Part shown: piece after piece, positions 50,010-51,386 of the stretch
Position numbering within the stretch: position 1 is the first letter of the stretch
Layout: each line of letters begins with the position of its first letter
DNA from: DATAXP01 sp036272935
GTDB taxonomy: Bacteria; Planctomycetota; Planctomycetia; Pirellulales; PNKZ01
Reading direction: 5' to 3'
Length of the DNA: 51,386 nucleotides
NCBI GenBank assembly: GCA_036272935.1
Contig: DATAXP010000020.1
Location: 1-51,386 of the forward strand
Notes under the pieces: model-generated
Databases searched by the model: none
What the model was told of the DNA's origin: nothing
What the model saw: only the letters and a program-made list of their open reading frames with translations
Program-made: the position numbers and the translations under genes

Positions 50010-51386
50010 CTAAACGAGCGCCGCTTCCGTCAATTCGGTCGGCGGCGCAATCTCGGTTGGCTCTTCGTCGGACGAGCCTTTGAACACCACGTACAGCACA
50101 CGCAGCACCAGCAGTGACATGATCATCGAGCCGATCACGCCGCCGATCACTACCGTGGCCAGCGGACGCTGCACCTCAGCCCCGACGCCGGTGCTCAGCG
50201 CCATCGGCACGAAGCCCAGGCTCGCCACGAGCGTCGTCATCAGCACCGGGCGCAAGCGTGTCACGGCGGCCTGAGTCACCGCCTCGTCGAGCGGCAATCC
50301 TTTGCGGCGCAGTTGGCGGACGTACGAAACGAGAATCATGTCGTCGAGCACCGCAACGCCCGAGAGCGCAATGAACCCCACGGCCGCCGAGATCGAGAAC
50401 GGCATGTCGCGCAGCCACAAGGCAAATATCCCCCCGACCCAGCCGAAAGGCACGCCCGTGAAAACTCGCACCGCATCGACGACGTTGTGGTACGTGAAGT
50501 ACAGCAGCGTGAAGATCAAGATCGCGGCGAGCGGAACGACGAACATCAGCCGCGCCTTGGCCGATTGCAGGTGCTCGAATTGTCCGCCGAATTCGTAGAA
50601 GTAGCGTCCCGGCGGCAGGCGGAATTGTTCCTTCATCCGCTGCTGCGCCTCGGCAACGAAGCTGCCGACATCACGACCGCGGACATTAGCACTGACGGTG
50701 ATCCGCCGCTGGCCCCACTCGCGATTGATCGTCGCGGGGCGATCGACCACCTCGACGCTCGCCAGCCGTTCCAACGGCAGTCGTTCGCCGCTGGCGGTCG
50801 GGATGAGGATGTTGCCGATGTTGGCCGAATCGTGACGGTACTGCTCGGGCAAGCGCACGACCAACGGAAAGTGCAACTGACCTTCGATCACTTCGCCCAG
50901 CGGCTTGCTGCCCAGCGATTCGACGACGTCGAGCACCGCCCGGGCCGTAACACCGTAGCGGGCCAGCTCCTGCTGATTCACCTTGATCTCGAGTACCGGT
51001 TGACCGGTGACCTGGTCGGCAGCGACATCGGCCGCCCCGGGAATCGTCTTCAGAATCGCTTCGATCTCGTGCCCCTTGGCAGCCAGCATGTCGAGGTCGT
51101 CGCCGTACAGCTTCACCGCCACATCGCTACGAACGCCCGAGACCATCTCGTTCATCCGCATTTCGATCGGCTGCAGGAAGGCGAGGCGCTGGCCGGGCAT
51201 GTCGCGCAGCACTTCTTGGATCTTTTCGGTCAGCTGTTCCTGCGTGTGCGCCTTGACCCACTGCTGCCGGTCCTTGAGCGCGATGAACATGTCGGTCAGC
51301 TCGATGCCCATCGGATCGGTGGCGATCTCGGCGGTGCCGATGCGGCTCCAAACGTGCGCCACCTCGTCGGGAAAGGATTTGAGAAT
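50010..51386 (-). CDS. Heavy-metal efflux RND permease (CusA/CzcA type), C-terminal part
   Basis: The frame continues off the right edge; about 458 residues are visible, roughly the second half of a 1000-1050 aa pump. Periplasmic loop 2 is present from VWSRIGTAEIATDPMG, with QPIEMRMNEMVSGVRSDVAV and VTGQPVLEIKVNQQEL, then transmembrane helices (about 275-435): VPLAAILIFTLLYFTYHN, PFGWVGGIFALWL, SAAVGFIALSGVAVLDDMIL and LVASLGFVPMAL. The motif AVLDDMIL replaces the usual AVLNGVVL. It exports divalent or monovalent metal ions across both membranes with an adaptor and an outer-membrane channel, which must lie outside the window. No gene is between it and the lipoprotein. Confidence 0.93.
   Translation of the reverse strand: MLKSFPDEVAHVWSRIGTAEIATDPMGIELTDMFIALKDRQQWVKAHTQEQLTEKIQEVLRDMPGQRLAFLQPIEMRMNEMVSGVRSDVAVKLYGDDLDMLAAKGHEIEAILKTIPGAADVAADQVTGQPVLEIKVNQQELARYGVTARAVLDVVESLGSKPLGEVIEGQLHFPLVVRLPEQYRHDSANIGNILIPTASGERLPLERLASVEVVDRPATINREWGQRRITVSANVRGRDVGSFVAEAQQRMKEQFRLPPGRYFYEFGGQFEHLQSAKARLMFVVPLAAILIFTLLYFTYHNVVDAVRVFTGVPFGWVGGIFALWLRDMPFSISAAVGFIALSGVAVLDDMILVSYVRQLRRKGLPLDEAVTQAAVTRLRPVLMTTLVASLGFVPMALSTGVGAEVQRPLATVVIGGVIGSMIMSLLVLRVLYVVFKGSSDEEPTEIAPPTELTEAALV

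Overview
The window looks like a chromosomal segment of a planctomycete (Planctomycetota, probably the Pirellulales side). The evidence is GC-rich DNA, many secreted proteins built on PQQ-type beta-propellers, a Tat-exported Gfo/Idh/MocA oxidoreductase, two tandem DUF6268-type outer-membrane barrels, a small DUF72/DUF429/HEPN/HicBA repertoire typical of the phylum, and a reduced division cluster (mraZ-rsmH without ftsI or ftsZ). This is judged from protein character only; no rRNA or intact tRNA gene is present.

Layout. 1-3000: a decayed mobile-element zone with a truncated tyrosine recombinase, a frameshifted ERCC4 nuclease, a small basic protein, and two copies of the 3' half of a tRNA-Gly(CCC)-like sequence. 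3058-5979: sucC-sucD and a DUF72 gene. 5990-16993: secreted and envelope proteins (two DUF6268 barrels, an M28 peptidase with PDZ, two PQQ-like propellers, a squalene-cyclase-like repeat protein), a hicBA module and an orphan histidine kinase. 17153-21574: a large PQQ/PVA-dehydrogenase-like propeller, an alpha/beta hydrolase, and an RND protein reduced to its periplasmic porter domains. 21623-26779 (minus): metallophosphoesterase, yidC (with an inserted PDZ domain), a toxin-antitoxin pair, mnmE. 26975-31223 (plus): tsaB, then a four-gene sugar-catabolism cluster. 31270-35797: small genes, an acyltransferase, Gfo/Idh/MocA, DUF429. 35921-39947: a macromolecular-synthesis unit (strong sigma-70 promoter, dnaG, rpoD, intrinsic terminator). 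40002-43883: a zinc-ribbon coiled coil, a GNAT enzyme, and an accessory patch with HEPN and PIN toxin-type pairs and a broken homing-endonuclease-type gene. 44205-47561 (minus): mraZ with its promoter and operator, rsmH, and a membrane-anchored LysM protein. 47838-51386: queA, a Nudix protein, and the end of a heavy-metal RND efflux operon with a metal-binding lipoprotein.

The most noteworthy items are the RND protein without membrane domains (20105-21574), the tRNA-Gly att-like scars beside the broken integrase, the MraZ operator-promoter, the toxin-antitoxin pair wedged between yidC and mnmE, the HEPN gene with its overlapping partner, and a family of three-way-junction intergenic repeats. 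No CRISPR array or obvious new multi-gene defence system was found.
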